64,000 nucleotides of DNA from Shouchella clausii (GCF_001598215.1 NZ_BCXJ01000001.1:1-64000); one strand, 5' to 3'; shown: positions 1 to 11,621, counted from the stretch's first letter. The notes: generated from the sequence alone by a model not told the origin. Numbers and translations are program-made.

Positions 1-107
1 AAGTTGTGGCTCACTATCATTCATTGACGAGATACCTTGTATCTCTTTTACGCTTGGCTTTTGTTCAGTTTTCAAAGGACTCGTTTGCGCCGTTCTCTCT
101 TGGCGAC
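1..107 (-). other. 16S rRNA transcript leader (rRNA gene outside window)
   Basis: Read on the minus strand this stretch lies downstream of a strong promoter. It holds the TTTGAAAACTGAACAAA motif (about 60-76) that Bacillus rrn operons carry in the leader and spacers. A perfect inverted repeat GAGATAC-CTT-GTATCTC sits at 29-45. B. subtilis has an rrn operon after gyrA in the same orientation, so a 16S gene should begin just left of position 1. The 16S itself is not visible here. Confidence 0.7.
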
Positions 108-113
108 TCAATT

Positions 114-142
114 AATATATCATGTTTGTTAAATAGCGTCAA
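114..142 (-). promoter_or_regulatory. Strong sigma-A promoter of an rRNA operon
   Basis: On the minus strand a -35 TTGACG (137-142) and a -10 TATATT (114-119) are separated by exactly 17 bp. An A/T-rich stretch resembling an UP element lies upstream (about 143-185). The 16S leader motif follows downstream, which is why I assign it to an rrn operon. Confidence 0.8.
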
Positions 143-191
143 CTATTTCAGGAAAATAATTTGTGGTTTTTTAAAGTAATGCTTGTAAACT

Positions 192-234
192 ATAAAAGAC
201 GGCCTTAGCTGTACTTAGTTGGAACTGGCCGTCC
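192..234 (-). terminator. Intrinsic terminator after the PAP2 phosphatase gene
   Basis: GACGGCC (198-204) and GGCCGTC (227-233) form a stem. On the minus strand the stem is followed by TTTTAT. It lies 35 bp beyond the phosphatase stop codon and separates that gene from the rrn promoter. Confidence 0.65.
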
Positions 235-268
235 GTATAGTTACTTCTCAATATCTTAATATCTTAGC

Positions 269-868
269 TTATAATTCTTTAGATTTTTCCCTAGTAGGTA
301 AAAACTGTTGTTCCCGTTTTTCATAAAACCATAGTAATTTCCTTACAAATTTAAGACGAGGGACCATAAAAGAAACCATTAAAGCTGAAACGATACTAAT
401 TAGCGCCCCAACTAAGACATCTGCAGGATAGTGGACACCCACCCAAATACGAGAAAGGCCAACAAAAAAAGCAACCGTCATCCATATGTAACTCCATCTT
501 TTTCGATATATGCAGAAAGTTGTACAAAACGCAAAGAATAAAATGGTATGGTCACTCGGAAAGGAATTATCTACTGCTTTCTCTATTAATTGATTTACAT
601 TAGACAATTCCGCAAATGGTTGATTATTTGCATGTAATTTCCCAGCAATTTTCCCGATAACCTCGGCAACAATAAAGGCTATAATAGCCGAAATTATCAT
701 CATCCTATTTTCCCTTATCCTAGTAAACCAGAATATTAAAACAATTAAAGCAAGAACAAAAACCATATATTCAGCTATAAATATAAAAGTATCGTTTAGA
801 TATGTATGTTCTTTACCAAAATCATTAATTAGTCTAAACAAATCAACATTCATTTGAAATAAATCCAT
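269..868 (-). CDS. bcrC: PAP2-family phosphatase, likely undecaprenyl-diphosphatase BcrC
   Basis: A 199-residue membrane protein with several hydrophobic segments. It resembles BcrC, which dephosphorylates undecaprenyl diphosphate on the outer face of the membrane to recycle the cell-wall lipid carrier and gives bacitracin resistance. The PAP2 motifs PSDHT (about residues 104-108) and SRIWVGVHYPADV (about 138-150) are clear, with their catalytic histidines. The first PAP2 motif, usually ending in RP, reads NNQPF, so the arginine is replaced. Start chosen by a GGAGAGG ribosome site 8-9 bases upstream. It is a single gene with its own terminator. Another PAP2 phosphatase of the same family is the main alternative. 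Confidence 0.8.
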   Translation of the reverse strand: MDLFQMNVDLFRLINDFGKEHTYLNDTFIFIAEYMVFVLALIVLIFWFTRIRENRMMIISAIIAFIVAEVIGKIAGKLHANNQPFAELSNVNQLIEKAVDNSFPSDHTILFFAFCTTFCIYRKRWSYIWMTVAFFVGLSRIWVGVHYPADVLVGALISIVSALMVSFMVPRLKFVRKLLWFYEKREQQFLPTREKSKEL

Positions 869-947
869 GATTTATGCCTCTCCTTGAATTTTATATTGAT
901 ATAGGAGAAGTATAAGCCATGTGTTGTTAGTTAATAATCGATTTTCC

Positions 948-996
948 TTACGTAAACCTTACAATTATGCAATACTACTCTTACAATTATGTAATA
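948..996. promoter_or_regulatory. Phased TTAC repeats upstream of the bcrC-like gene
   Basis: Two 17-bp direct repeats, CTTACAATTATGCAATA (958-974) and CTTACAATTATGTAATA (980-996), differ at one base and are offset by 22 bp. A third TTAC starts at 948, again 11 bp before the first repeat. Helical phasing suggests binding of a dimeric response regulator. The rest of the 297-bp gap (869-1164) holds no gene that I can support. Confidence 0.4.
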
Positions 997-1164
997 AAAT
1001 TTAAGTTATTTTTTTCTTACACTATTTTGCTTCTTCGCTTAATGACATATCTATCTAAAAAAGAGACCGTTGTTTTCAACATCCTCCAACAGTCCCCATA
1101 AAATTTAGTTTAATGTATTCATGCAGCTCGTACAGTTTCCTAGACTAGACAGGAAGCTTTTGCT

Positions 1165-2145
1165 TTACGAATTCGTCGATTGCCCGCCATCTACATGGAG
1201 AACTTGCCCTGTCACAAACCGGGAATCGTCAGATGCCAAATAGACGTAAGTCGGCGCTAATTCAAATGGCTGCCCTACTCGATTAAAAACATTATCCCCT
1301 GGAAGGGCATTATTGTCAGCCGAGAAACTAGCGGGAATAAGCGGCGTCCATATTTTCCCTGGAGCGACGGCGTTTACGCGAATCCCTTTATCGCCAATTT
1401 GTTTGGCAAGTGCACGGGTCCATCCGACAATCGCCCCTTTTGTCGCCGTATAATCAACAAGCTGAGGCTCTCCGACATAGGTAACGACCGATGTCGTTCC
1501 AATAATGGAACTGCCTGCCTTTAAATGTGGAAGAGCGGCACGTGTTAAATAAAAGTGGGAGTAAAAATTGACTTTAAATGTATGGTCAAACTGTTCATCG
1601 GTAATATCGACAATGGAGTGTTGTGGAAATTGGATGCCAACGTTATTGCAAAGAATATCGATTTTCCCAAATGCTTCGAGCGTTTTCGCAACAATTGTTT
1701 CACACATCTGCTTTTCACTAACATCGCCAGGCACAAGCAAACAATGTTGCCCCAATTCCTCAATTCGTTTTTTCGTGCGCTGGGCATCTTCATGTTCATC
1801 CAAATAGCTAATCACCACATCTGCGCCTTCTTTGGCAAAAGCAATTGCTGCCGCAGCGCCGATGCCGCTGTCGCCACCAGTGATGATTGCCGTTTTCCCT
1901 GTTAATTTTCCACTTCCTTGTACATTCGGGTTTTCAATGATTGGTTTTGGTACCATTAAACGTTCAACGCCAGGGTGCTTTAATTGCCTTTGTTCTGGAG
2001 CAGCCAGTGGAATGTCTTCGTAACGGGTAATTTTTCCGTAGTATGGATATTGGGGATAGGGTTTTGTTTGCTTATGGCGTTCAAACCAGTCTTGTAGCGC
2101 TTTTATTTCCTTTTCCTTAAAGTCGCCGTCATTTTTGCTTGCCAT
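1165..2145 (-). CDS. SDR-family NAD(P)-dependent oxidoreductase (YhdF/YhxC type)
   Basis: A 326-residue short-chain dehydrogenase with an N-terminal extension of about 80 residues, typical of the Bacillus general-stress YhdF/YhxC/YdaD group. The cofactor motif TGGDSGIG (about 89-96), NNVG (about 167-170) and the catalytic Ser...YTATK (about 232-236) are all present, so the fold should be active. The substrate is unknown; family members are often annotated as glucose dehydrogenase-like. A GGAGAGG ribosome site precedes the ATG. It stands alone between bcrC and a small plus-strand ORF. Confidence 0.85.
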   Translation of the reverse strand: MASKNDGDFKEKEIKALQDWFERHKQTKPYPQYPYYGKITRYEDIPLAAPEQRQLKHPGVERLMVPKPIIENPNVQGSGKLTGKTAIITGGDSGIGAAAAIAFAKEGADVVISYLDEHEDAQRTKKRIEELGQHCLLVPGDVSEKQMCETIVAKTLEAFGKIDILCNNVGIQFPQHSIVDITDEQFDHTFKVNFYSHFYLTRAALPHLKAGSSIIGTTSVVTYVGEPQLVDYTATKGAIVGWTRALAKQIGDKGIRVNAVAPGKIWTPLIPASFSADNNALPGDNVFNRVGQPFELAPTYVYLASDDSRFVTGQVLHVDGGQSTNS

Positions 2146-2280
2146 TTGCCTCTCCTCCGTCCCTTTTTAGCTATTGCCACCGTATGTATAGGCAGGCGCC
2201 GTGGTGCCCGTCTTCGCTAAAAAAGGATAGGCTCATAAATAAAATGCTTGCGTACAGTAAAGAAAAAGGGGTGTTTTCGC

Positions 2281-2442
2281 TTGTATACATTTTATCCTGA
2301 AGTAACTTTGCTATTGGATAAGGACCTCAATCAAAAAGAACGGATGTTTTATTTAAAGGACTCTTGGCTTGTCCCTAAAATCGGTCCTCGCCCGCCTTTT
2401 TACGCCTATCCTCGTTATGGGCCTTCCTACCCCATTATTTAA
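2281..2442 (+). CDS. Small Pro/Tyr-rich hypothetical protein
   Basis: A 53-residue ORF starting with TTG, 7-8 bases after an AAAAAGGGGTG ribosome-binding site (2263-2273). An earlier ATG at 2248 has no such site. The C-terminus is rich in Pro and Tyr (PRPPFYAYPRYGPSYP). I do not recognise the family. It lies opposite to the flanking genes and ends just before a bidirectional terminator shared with gyrA, which supports its being expressed. No transmembrane segment or known motif is seen. Confidence 0.5.
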   Translation: MYTFYPEVTLLLDKDLNQKERMFYLKDSWLVPKIGPRPPFYAYPRYGPSYPII

Positions 2443-2464
2443 GTAAACGTTTCAGGTTTACACG

Positions 2465-2505
2465 AAAAAAACCAGCTAGCTCAATACGATGCTAACTGGT
2501 TTTTT
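2465..2505. terminator. Bidirectional terminator between the small ORF and gyrA
   Basis: AAAAAACCAG and CTGGTTTTTT arms with an inner CTAGC/GCTA pairing flank a roughly 10-base loop. T-runs occur on both strands, so it can stop gyrA transcription leftward and the small ORF rightward. Confidence 0.8.
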
Positions 2506-2511
2506 GCTTTT

Positions 2512-5004
2512 TTATTCTGCGGCCTCATCTGATGTCGGTTGCTCTGGCTCATCATCGTCTTCTAAGTCATCGACTTCGTCGTCGTTAATGTTCACACGGG
2601 CGACTGTCGCTACTTCTTCTCCTTCGCCGACTCGAATCAACGTCACGCCTTGAGTATTTCGGCCAGTCGTCGAAATGCCGTCTACGTTGGTGCGAATAAT
2701 TATCCCATTGGCGGTAACAATCATAATGTCATCTTCGTCAGCCACCATTTTCAAAGAGACAAGAGGGCCGTTTTTATCGGTAATGTTGCATGTTTTAATT
2801 CCTTTGCCGCCGCGACTTTGGACTCGGTATTCCTCAAGTGGCGTCCGTTTGCCGTAGCCTTTCTCGGTAACGACGAGAACGCTTTGGTTTTCATCAACTA
2901 CGTCCATGCCGACAACCCCGTCATTTTCAGAGAGCGTAATGCCTTTGACACCGCCTGCGGTACGTCCCATTAGGCGGACATCTGTTTCTGGAAAACGGAT
3001 TGCCATTCCCTGTTTCGTCCCGATCATGACTTCACGGTTGCCATCGGTTAAGCGTACGCCATGGAGCGAATCGCCTTCCCTTAAATTGATCGCGAATAAA
3101 CCACCTTTACGGATATTCGCAAATGCAGACAACTTTGTTCGTTTGGCGATGCCATGCTCTGTTACGAAAAACAAATACGAGTCGTCATCAAAGCATTCAA
3201 TCGGGATGACTGTACTAATCGCTTCGCCTGGATCAAACGGTAACAAATTAATCGCAGGAATGCCTTTTGCTGTTCGACCTAGTTCAGGGATTTCATACCC
3301 TTTTAAGCGATAGGCTTTCCCTTTGTTCGTAAAGACTAACACAGTATGGTGCGTGTTGGTCGTAAACAAGTGTTGGACAAAGTCGTCATCGTTCGTACCC
3401 ATGCCCTGTACACCTTTCCCGCCGCGTTTTTGAGCACGGTATGTGGAAATAGGTAGGCGTTTAATATAGCCATTATGGGTAATGGTAATAACGATATTTT
3501 GCCGTGGAATTAAATCCTCATCTTCCAAATGTTCTTCGCTCGCCGAAATGACCGTCCGCCGTTCGTCATTAAATTTCTCTTTAATGGCAAGGATTTCTTC
3601 TTGGATGACGGCAATGACTTTCTCGTCACTAGCCAAAATGGCACGGAGTTCAGCAATTCGCGCCAACACGTCGTTGTATTCTTGTTCAAGCTTATCCCGT
3701 TCCAAACCAGTTAACCGTTGCAAACGCATATCGAGAATCGCTTGTGCTTGGTCATAGCTGAGTTCGAATCGCTCGATTAAGCCGTTTCTAGCGATTTCTG
3801 CTGTTTCCGAACCACGGATTAAGGCAATAATTTCATCAATATGGTCAAGGGCAATGCGCAATCCTTCCAAAATGTGGGCACGGGCTTCCGCTTTGTTTAG
3901 GTCAAACTGAGTGCGCCTGCGGATCACTTCTACTTGGTGAGCCAAATATTGTTCCAGCGTCTGTTTCAAGTTTAAGACTTCGGGCCGGCCGTTCACAAGG
4001 GCAAGCATATTAATGCCAAAGCTTGTTTGCAAGGCTGTCTGTTTAAACAAATTGTTCAAAATGACGTTAGGATTTGCGTCTCTACGCACATCGATGACAA
4101 TGTTCATGCCATTGCGGTCCGAAGAATCACGCAGTTCAGTAATGCCATCAATTTTCTTGTCACGCACTAGTTCCGCGATTTTTTCAATCAGACGCGCTTT
4201 ATTGACTTGGTATGGCAGTTCCGTGACGATAATCGACTGTTTGCCTTTGTTTTCAACAATTTCCGTTTTAGCCCGTACGGTAATCGAGCCTCGTCCTGTT
4301 GAATAGGCTTTGCGTATGCCAGAGCGGCCGAGGATCTCGCCGCCAGTTGGAAAATCAGGGCCTGGAATATATTCCATTAACTCAGGAATACTAATGTCAG
4401 GATTTTTTGCTAAAGCGAGTACTCCGTCAATCACTTCGCCTAATTGATGTGGCGGGATATTGGTTGCCATCCCGACTGCAATCCCCGACGTGCCATTGAC
4501 GAGCAAATTCGGAAAACGGGAAGGCAGCACTTTCGGTTCTCGCTCAGTGCCGTCATAGTTATCGATAAAATCAACGGTATCTTTGTTTAAATCTCGGACT
4601 AGCTCCATTGATATTTTGGACATTTTTGATTCTGTATAACGCATCGCCGCAGCAGAGTCGCCATCAATGGAACCAAAGTTGCCATGCCCGTTGACGAGCA
4701 TATAACGATAACTAAAATCTTGTGCCATTCGTACCATTGCGTCATATACAGAAGTATCGCCGTGTGGGTGGTACTTCCCAAGCACTTCGCCTACGATCCG
4801 CGCCGACTTTTTATATGGTTTGTCTGGTGTCATCCCAAGCTCAAACATGGCATACAGAATACGGCGATGCACGGGCTTCATGCCATCTCTTACGTCTGGC
4901 AGCGCCCGGCTGACAATGACGCTCATCGCGTAATCGATGAACGATTCTTTCATTTCCTCGTCTATTTGTCTTTCTCTTAGTCTTGGTACATCTTCTTCAG
5001 CCAT
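2512..5004 (-). CDS. gyrA: DNA gyrase subunit A
   Basis: An 830-residue breakage-reunion subunit of gyrase, which introduces negative supercoils with GyrB. The catalytic tyrosine is Tyr123 (AAMRYTES). The quinolone region reads GDTSVYDAM with Ser85, the usual drug-sensitive form. The GyrA box RGGKGVQG and the six-bladed C-terminal wrapping domain are present, followed by an acidic tail ([12 protein letters not shown]). The start was set at the second ATG (5004) because AACCTCC, a GGAGGTT ribosome site, lies 6 bases upstream and the N-terminus then aligns with B. subtilis. It follows gyrB by 48 bp and is the last gene of the yaaA-recF-remB-gyrB-gyrA run. Confidence 0.98.
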   Translation of the reverse strand: MAEEDVPRLRERQIDEEMKESFIDYAMSVIVSRALPDVRDGMKPVHRRILYAMFELGMTPDKPYKKSARIVGEVLGKYHPHGDTSVYDAMVRMAQDFSYRYMLVNGHGNFGSIDGDSAAAMRYTESKMSKISMELVRDLNKDTVDFIDNYDGTEREPKVLPSRFPNLLVNGTSGIAVGMATNIPPHQLGEVIDGVLALAKNPDISIPELMEYIPGPDFPTGGEILGRSGIRKAYSTGRGSITVRAKTEIVENKGKQSIIVTELPYQVNKARLIEKIAELVRDKKIDGITELRDSSDRNGMNIVIDVRRDANPNVILNNLFKQTALQTSFGINMLALVNGRPEVLNLKQTLEQYLAHQVEVIRRRTQFDLNKAEARAHILEGLRIALDHIDEIIALIRGSETAEIARNGLIERFELSYDQAQAILDMRLQRLTGLERDKLEQEYNDVLARIAELRAILASDEKVIAVIQEEILAIKEKFNDERRTVISASEEHLEDEDLIPRQNIVITITHNGYIKRLPISTYRAQKRGGKGVQGMGTNDDDFVQHLFTTNTHHTVLVFTNKGKAYRLKGYEIPELGRTAKGIPAINLLPFDPGEAISTVIPIECFDDDSYLFFVTEHGIAKRTKLSAFANIRKGGLFAINLREGDSLHGVRLTDGNREVMIGTKQGMAIRFPETDVRLMGRTAGGVKGITLSENDGVVGMDVVDENQSVLVVTEKGYGKRTPLEEYRVQSRGGKGIKTCNITDKNGPLVSLKMVADEDDIMIVTANGIIIRTNVDGISTTGRNTQGVTLIRVGEGEEVATVARVNINDDEVDDLEDDDEPEQPTSDEAAE

Positions 5005-5052
5005 TCCGTAAACCTCCAGGGCAGCTGGCAATGATTTGCGTCAGCCGTTCTT

Positions 5053-6981
<1,929 letters not shown>

Positions 6982-7003
6982 TCACCTTCTCATCAGGGAT
7001 CGT

Positions 7004-7300
7004 CTACTCACTATCGCTTAAAAGCGCCTCCCCCAATTCATCATTTAGCAATTCCAATCCATCAGACATGGACCGGCGTTTTAACGTCTGCGATGAAACC
7101 GGGGAAAAATAGATGCAAGTATCGGTTACAATGACACTTTTCACTGAATCTTCTGATGCAATTTTTTTGCAATCGTGTTTCGTATCCCATTCGTGTAAAA
7201 AAACGGCTGTATCTTTTGCCAGTTCACCCTCGGCATAGGGCAAGATTGCGATAATTTGTGTGGCTGGCAAAATGACATCTCCACCGATGTGAATATACAT
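7004..7300 (-). CDS. remB: Extracellular matrix regulatory protein RemB (YaaB)
   Basis: A 98-residue DUF370 protein with the family start MYIHIGGDV and the SP(V/L)SSQTLKRR segment near residues 67-77. In B. subtilis RemB takes part in control of biofilm matrix genes together with its paralogue RemA. It lies 3 bp after recF and 25 bp before gyrB, as in other Bacillus. The C-terminal tail after about residue 80 is acidic and slightly longer than in B. subtilis. Confidence 0.9.
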   Translation of the reverse strand: MYIHIGGDVILPATQIIAILPYAEGELAKDTAVFLHEWDTKHDCKKIASEDSVKSVIVTDTCIYFSPVSSQTLKRRSMSDGLELLNDELGEALLSDSE

Positions 7301-7303
7301 ACT

Positions 7304-8422
7304 TTACTCCAATCGTTTCACTGTGCCTTGGTCTACGGAAAAGAGGCAAGCTTCAGCCAACACGCCATCGTCGAGTCCGCTTGTGGAAGTTGTCGTTACA
7401 AATGTTTGCACACGTGCCTGAATAGCCTCTAACAGATGCGATTGCCGATAATTGTCTAGTTCAGACAGTACATCGTCCAAGAGCAAAATCGGGTAATCGC
7501 CAATCTCCGCATAGATTAAATCGATTTCAGCTAGTTTGACAGACAGCGCCGTCGTCCTTTGTTGTCCTTGTGAGCCGTAGGATTGGACATCTAAACCATT
7601 GACAGAGAAAGAAACGTCATCACGGTGGGGCCCAAACAACGTTGTCCCCCTGCGTACCTCTGTTTCCCTTTTCGTTTCGTACGCTTTAAATAAGTCTTCT
7701 TTTATTTTCGACATATTCTCTATGTCTGATACCTCAATTGACGGGATATAGGAAAGAGTGAGCACTTCTTTACCGCGGCTAATGGATTGATGGATTGGCG
7801 TGGCCCAGTCTTCGAGCCGGCTAATAAATTCAGCCCGCTTTTTCATGACAAATGCCGCTTTGTCAATCAGCTGTTCGGTCAAGACATCAACCATTGCGTA
7901 ATTTTGCGAGCGTTTTTGTTGCATATTTTTCAAGAGCACATTCCGTTGCTTTAAGATTTTCCCGTACAAGGAGAGGTTGTTTAAATAGACTGGGCTGATC
8001 TGGCCAAGCTCCATGTCGATAAAGCGGCGCCTGACTTGCGGGCTGCCTTTTACTAAGTCAAGGTCTTCAGGAGCGAACATGACGACATTCAGCGTCCCTA
8101 CATAGTCGCTGAGGCGGCGCTGTTCAAGGCCGTTAATCTTCCCTTTTTTCCCTTTAGCCGACAAAATGATATCCAATTCGACCTCGCCTGTACGTTTTTC
8201 GGCTTTCGCGTGAATTCGTGCGAACGGCTCTTCAAAGCGAATCATTTCTTTGTCTTTTTGGGTGCGATGGGATTTGGCTAGTGATACCACATAAATCGCT
8301 TCCAGCAAGTTTGTCTTCCCCTGGGCATTTTCGCCGACAAAGACATTGATTTTTTCGCCAAAAACGACAGCCGTTTTGCTGTAATTACGGTAAGAGGACA
8401 GCTCAAGCGTGTGGATAATCAT
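7304..8422 (-). CDS. recF: DNA replication and repair protein RecF
   Basis: A 372-residue SMC-like ATPase that acts with RecO and RecR to load RecA at single-stranded gaps. Walker A is GENAQGKTN (about residues 30-38), the ABC signature region GSQGQQRT lies near 285, and Walker B is [13 protein letters not shown] near 312-324. Length is normal (370 in B. subtilis). It starts 2 bp after the yaaA stop codon, so translation is probably coupled. Confidence 0.97.
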   Translation of the reverse strand: MIIHTLELSSYRNYSKTAVVFGEKINVFVGENAQGKTNLLEAIYVVSLAKSHRTQKDKEMIRFEEPFARIHAKAEKRTGEVELDIILSAKGKKGKINGLEQRRLSDYVGTLNVVMFAPEDLDLVKGSPQVRRRFIDMELGQISPVYLNNLSLYGKILKQRNVLLKNMQQKRSQNYAMVDVLTEQLIDKAAFVMKKRAEFISRLEDWATPIHQSISRGKEVLTLSYIPSIEVSDIENMSKIKEDLFKAYETKRETEVRRGTTLFGPHRDDVSFSVNGLDVQSYGSQGQQRTTALSVKLAEIDLIYAEIGDYPILLLDDVLSELDNYRQSHLLEAIQARVQTFVTTTSTSGLDDGVLAEACLFSVDQGTVKRLE

Positions 8423-8424
8423 CG

Positions 8425-8643
8425 TTATTCCTTTCCAACAATCGTCAATGTGCGCCCGTCGGCCAATTCAATCACATCCCCGTTTCGTAATTTGCGGCCG
8501 CGCCGGTTTTCTTCTTCGCTATTCACGCGCGGGGTGTGCTCGCTTAAATACCATTTTGCCATGCCTCCCGTATCAATAGCGCCAATTTCCTTCAAGAGCT
8601 GGCCAAGGGTAATATACTCCGTTCCAATTCGTATTTGTTCCAA
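8425..8643 (-). CDS. yaaA: S4-domain RNA-binding protein YaaA
   Basis: A 72-residue RNA-binding protein with the S4 core [29 protein letters not shown]. In B. subtilis YaaA/RlbA is involved in ribosome assembly. I chose the TTG at 8643 rather than the ATG at 8682, because TGAGGT lies 5 bases before it and the length then matches B. subtilis (71). It is the first gene of the recF-gyrBA run and has its own promoter in the gap after dnaN. Confidence 0.9.
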   Translation of the reverse strand: MEQIRIGTEYITLGQLLKEIGAIDTGGMAKWYLSEHTPRVNSEEENRRGRKLRNGDVIELADGRTLTIVGKE

Positions 8644-8757
8644 GGTATACCTCACAATCGGCTGGACGAAGGAAGACAGCATACTTTGCGAGAATGCTGC
8701 CTTTTTCGTTAGCCATATAGGTTTTCTTCCAAATCTCGTTTGTCCATCTTTTCTTAT

Positions 8758-8787
8758 ATTGTACTAAACGTTTGCACTGTTAGCCAA
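8758..8787 (-). promoter_or_regulatory. Candidate promoter for yaaA-recF-remB-gyrBA
   Basis: On the minus strand TTGGCT (82-87 in the 8700s) and TACAAT (8758-8763) are separated by 18 bp. The site lies in the gap between dnaN and yaaA. Confidence 0.5.
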
Positions 8788-8807
8788 CCTTTTTTCGCCC
8801 TAGTACT

Positions 8808-9950
8808 TTAATACGTTCTGACTGGCGAGAATAAATGCAAGTAGTGGTCTGAATCAATCGGACGAATAACGAAGGGGCTCATTGCACCTGTCAAAAAGAT
8901 TTGGACTTCATCGCTGTCAACCACTTTCAAAGCATCAAGGATATTTTTCCCATTAAACGAAATCCGTATTTCATCCCCTTCAAATTGGTCAGTGGCCATT
9001 TTTTCCGTCACTTTTCCAATCTCTTGTGATGTTGACGTAATTTCAATTTGGTTGTCGCCAAGTGTTTTGACATTAATGACATTGTTTTTTGCTTCCCTTG
9101 ACAACAACATTGCCCGTTCAAGCGTATGGACCAATTCTTTTGTTTTTACGACAAAGGACGTTTTGAACTGAGTCGGTATCATGCTCGACGTTACCGGATA
9201 CTTCCCTTCAAGCAGTCTTGAGAAAAACAACAAGTTTCCGAGTTTGAAAAGGATCTGATTCTCGGTTACAACAATTTCAGCCAAATCGCTTGTATCCTCC
9301 AAAATCTTGCTCAACTCTTGCAAGCTTTTTCCTGGGATAACGACATTTTTAAATTCTAGTCCCTCTTCTTGGCTGTCTATCTTTGTTTTCCGCATCGCCA
9401 ACCGATGGCTATCTGTTGCAGTACAGATAAGTTCCCCATTTTCCGTTTCAATGTTTACACCTGTCAACACGGGACGTGTTTCTTGAGTGGACACAGCAAA
9501 TACGGTTTGGCGAATGATGTTGCGCAACATATCTTGTGGCAAGCTAAAAATCAAGTCTTCCTTCAGTTGTGGCAGACGAGGATATTCCTCTGGATCAAGG
9601 CCGTTTAACGTAAAAACAGAAGAGCCAGAGCGAATGGTCGCTGCAAATTGGTCATGGACTTGGATTTCAATCGTTTCTCCAGGCAGTTTTTTAACAATCT
9701 CAGCAAAGTATTTTGATTGCAACACGATGCTTCCTGCTTGTTCGATTTGAACAATTTCACGTTCGTTTTCTTCTTTTGGGATAAACGATTCAATCGATAA
9801 GTCCGAGTCGCTCCCAGTAAGCGTTAAGCCATTTGCATCAGCAACCAATTTAATTCCCGTTAAAATCGGGATCGTTGTTCTTGATGAAACGGCTTTTGCA
9901 ACATGTTGGACATCGTGAACCATCCGATTCCGTTCAATAATGACATGCAT
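8808..9950 (-). CDS. dnaN: DNA polymerase III sliding clamp (beta subunit)
   Basis: A 380-residue protein with three repeats of the clamp fold. It dimerises into a ring around DNA and tethers polymerase III and repair enzymes. The C-terminal sequence DHYLHLFSPVRTY matches the family's PVR(T/L)Y ending. Length is normal (378 in B. subtilis). An AAAAGGAG ribosome site precedes the ATG. dnaN follows dnaA across the unwinding half of the origin, as in B. subtilis. Confidence 0.98.
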   Translation of the reverse strand: MHVIIERNRMVHDVQHVAKAVSSRTTIPILTGIKLVADANGLTLTGSDSDLSIESFIPKEENEREIVQIEQAGSIVLQSKYFAEIVKKLPGETIEIQVHDQFAATIRSGSSVFTLNGLDPEEYPRLPQLKEDLIFSLPQDMLRNIIRQTVFAVSTQETRPVLTGVNIETENGELICTATDSHRLAMRKTKIDSQEEGLEFKNVVIPGKSLQELSKILEDTSDLAEIVVTENQILFKLGNLLFFSRLLEGKYPVTSSMIPTQFKTSFVVKTKELVHTLERAMLLSREAKNNVINVKTLGDNQIEITSTSQEIGKVTEKMATDQFEGDEIRISFNGKNILDALKVVDSDEVQIFLTGAMSPFVIRPIDSDHYLHLFSPVRTY

Positions 9951-9965
9951 AATAAGAAACTCCTT

Positions 9966-10109
9966 TTCATAAATCTATATATAAGTCTTTTAATGTCGTA
10001 GTAATAGTACTAGGGCTTGTGCATTTGTGGATAAATGAGCGAAATGCGTAAAGAGACAGCCTATTCACATGTGGGTAGTTTGTGGATAGGCTTGTTTCTG
10101 TTATACACA
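9966..10109. other. oriC, unwinding region between dnaA and dnaN
   Basis: From left to right: an AT-rich stretch (9966-9994); five consecutive DnaA-trios TAG-TAA-TAG-TAC-TAG (9999-10013); a short GC-rich step; a perfect DnaA box TGTGGATAA (10026-10034); weaker boxes CTATTCACA (10061-10069) and TGTGGGTAG (10070-10078); TGTGGATAG (10081-10089); and TTATACACA (10101-10109). The order of box, GC-step, trios and AT-rich DNA is that known for the B. subtilis basal unwinding system. Confidence 0.85.
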
Positions 10110-10118
10110 TGTTCACAT

Positions 10119-11474
10119 CTACTGACGCAGCTGCTCGGTAATAGCTTGCACTTTTTGCTGTAATTCCTGGTCAGTGGCAAGCAGCTTTGAAATCTTTTCA
10201 TGAGCATGGATGACGGTTGTATGATCGCGGCCGCCAAATTCACTGCCGATTTTAGGCAACGAGGCGTCTGTCATTTCTCGGGATAAGTACATCGCTATTT
10301 GACGTGGGAAAGCGACTGATTTAGTTCGTTTCTTTGCTTTGAAATCTTCGAGTTTTACTTGGAAGTGTTCGCCGACAAGCTTTTGGATGTCTGTGATCGT
10401 AAGCGTTTTAGGCATCGCATTTGGAATGATGTCTTTTAATGCTTCAGCAGCAAGATCGGCATTCATATCTTGGTTAATTAAAGAAGAATAGGCAACAACA
10501 CGGATCAGCGCACCTTCTAGCTCACGAATGTTCGTATCAATCTGGTTGGCAATGTAAAGCATCACTTCATTAGGGATATCCAAGTTTTCTGCCTTCGCTT
10601 TTTTGCGCAAGATGGCAATACGCGTTTCCAAATCAGGCGGCGTTATATCGGTAATCAGGCCCCACTCAAAACGGGAGCGTAATCGGTCTTCCAGAGTCGG
10701 TATCTCTTTTGGAGGGCGGTCGCTTGAAATAACGATCTGCTTTGATTCTTCATGCAATGCATTAAAGGTATGGAAAAATTCTTCCTGTGTTTGGATTTTG
10801 CCAGCAATAAATTGGATGTCGTCAATGAGCAGTACATCAACATTGCGGTATTTGTTACGAAAATGAACAGCCTTGTTGTCTCGGATCGCGTTAATAAATT
10901 CATTTGTAAATTTTTCAGATGACAAATACACAACTTTCGCATTTGGGTTATGTTCCATTACATAATGGCCAATCGCATGCATTAAGTGGGTTTTTCCTAG
11001 GCCGACTCCTCCATAGATAAACAGAGGGTTATAGGCTCTTGCTGGAGCTTCCGCAACGGCTAATGAAGCTGCATGGGCAAAACGATTTCCAGATCCAATG
11101 ACAAATGTATTAAACGTGTATTTGTCGTTAAGCATCGTTTGCGACAGTGTTGATTGGCCAGCTCCATCTTTTTCCGGCGGTGTCTGAGGTGTTTGTTCAG
11201 GTAATGCTTCCTCTTCTTGGTTATGTTGAGGAATAACAAACTTTGGCGCCAATCGCGCACCTGTAAGCTGTTCAATAATGTCGGACGTCAGCCCTGAGTA
11301 ATGGTCTTCCAGCCAGTCACGGGCAAACTCATTTGGCGCAGTGACAATGATCGTGTCGTTATTTTGGAGCGCGTTTGCTTTTGTTGCTCTTAGCCACGTT
11401 TCATAACTAGGTTTGCTTACTTTCTTTTTCATTTCTTCAAGCACTTTGTTCCACAGATCATCAATATTTTCCAA
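10119..11474 (-). CDS. dnaA: Chromosomal replication initiator DnaA
   Basis: A 451-residue AAA+ initiator that binds DnaA boxes and opens oriC. Domain I starts [11 protein letters not shown]; Walker A is GGVGLGKT, Walker B LLIDDIQF; the domain IV helix-turn-helix has the signature [11 protein letters not shown]. The TTG at 11474 was chosen over an ATG at 11528 because GGGAGGGG lies about 7 bases upstream and the N-terminus then aligns with B. subtilis (MENILDLW). A linker rich in Glu, Pro and Thr ([17 protein letters not shown]) forms domain II. The gene is flanked on both sides by DnaA boxes, suggesting autoregulation. Confidence 0.98.
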   Translation of the reverse strand: MENIDDLWNKVLEEMKKKVSKPSYETWLRATKANALQNNDTIIVTAPNEFARDWLEDHYSGLTSDIIEQLTGARLAPKFVIPQHNQEEEALPEQTPQTPPEKDGAGQSTLSQTMLNDKYTFNTFVIGSGNRFAHAASLAVAEAPARAYNPLFIYGGVGLGKTHLMHAIGHYVMEHNPNAKVVYLSSEKFTNEFINAIRDNKAVHFRNKYRNVDVLLIDDIQFIAGKIQTQEEFFHTFNALHEESKQIVISSDRPPKEIPTLEDRLRSRFEWGLITDITPPDLETRIAILRKKAKAENLDIPNEVMLYIANQIDTNIRELEGALIRVVAYSSLINQDMNADLAAEALKDIIPNAMPKTLTITDIQKLVGEHFQVKLEDFKAKKRTKSVAFPRQIAMYLSREMTDASLPKIGSEFGGRDHTTVIHAHEKISKLLATDQELQQKVQAITEQLRQ

Positions 11475-11507
11475 AAAAACCCCTCCCTTATTGCGACATA
11501 AATAAGC

Positions 11508-11528
11508 TGTACAACATTTGTACAACAT
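11508..11528. repeat. Tandem TGTACAACAT repeat in the dnaA 5' region
   Basis: TGTACAACAT occurs at 11508-11517 and again at 11519-11528, an 11-bp period. It lies 34-54 bp upstream of the dnaA start codon, in the promoter or leader. No known regulator is recognised. Confidence 0.6.
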
Positions 11529-11621
11529 CTAAAATCAACACGAATAATTATGCGTGCACTGCATAGTTGTGTATAATAATTATTATAGTAGAAAAACGGA
11601 AATCCCCCTTATGCAGTACGT

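Noticed and set aside
4013-4306. Plus-strand ORFs opposite gyrA and gyrB (several)
   Set aside because: Antisense shadows of highly conserved gyrase genes; no ribosome sites or motifs.
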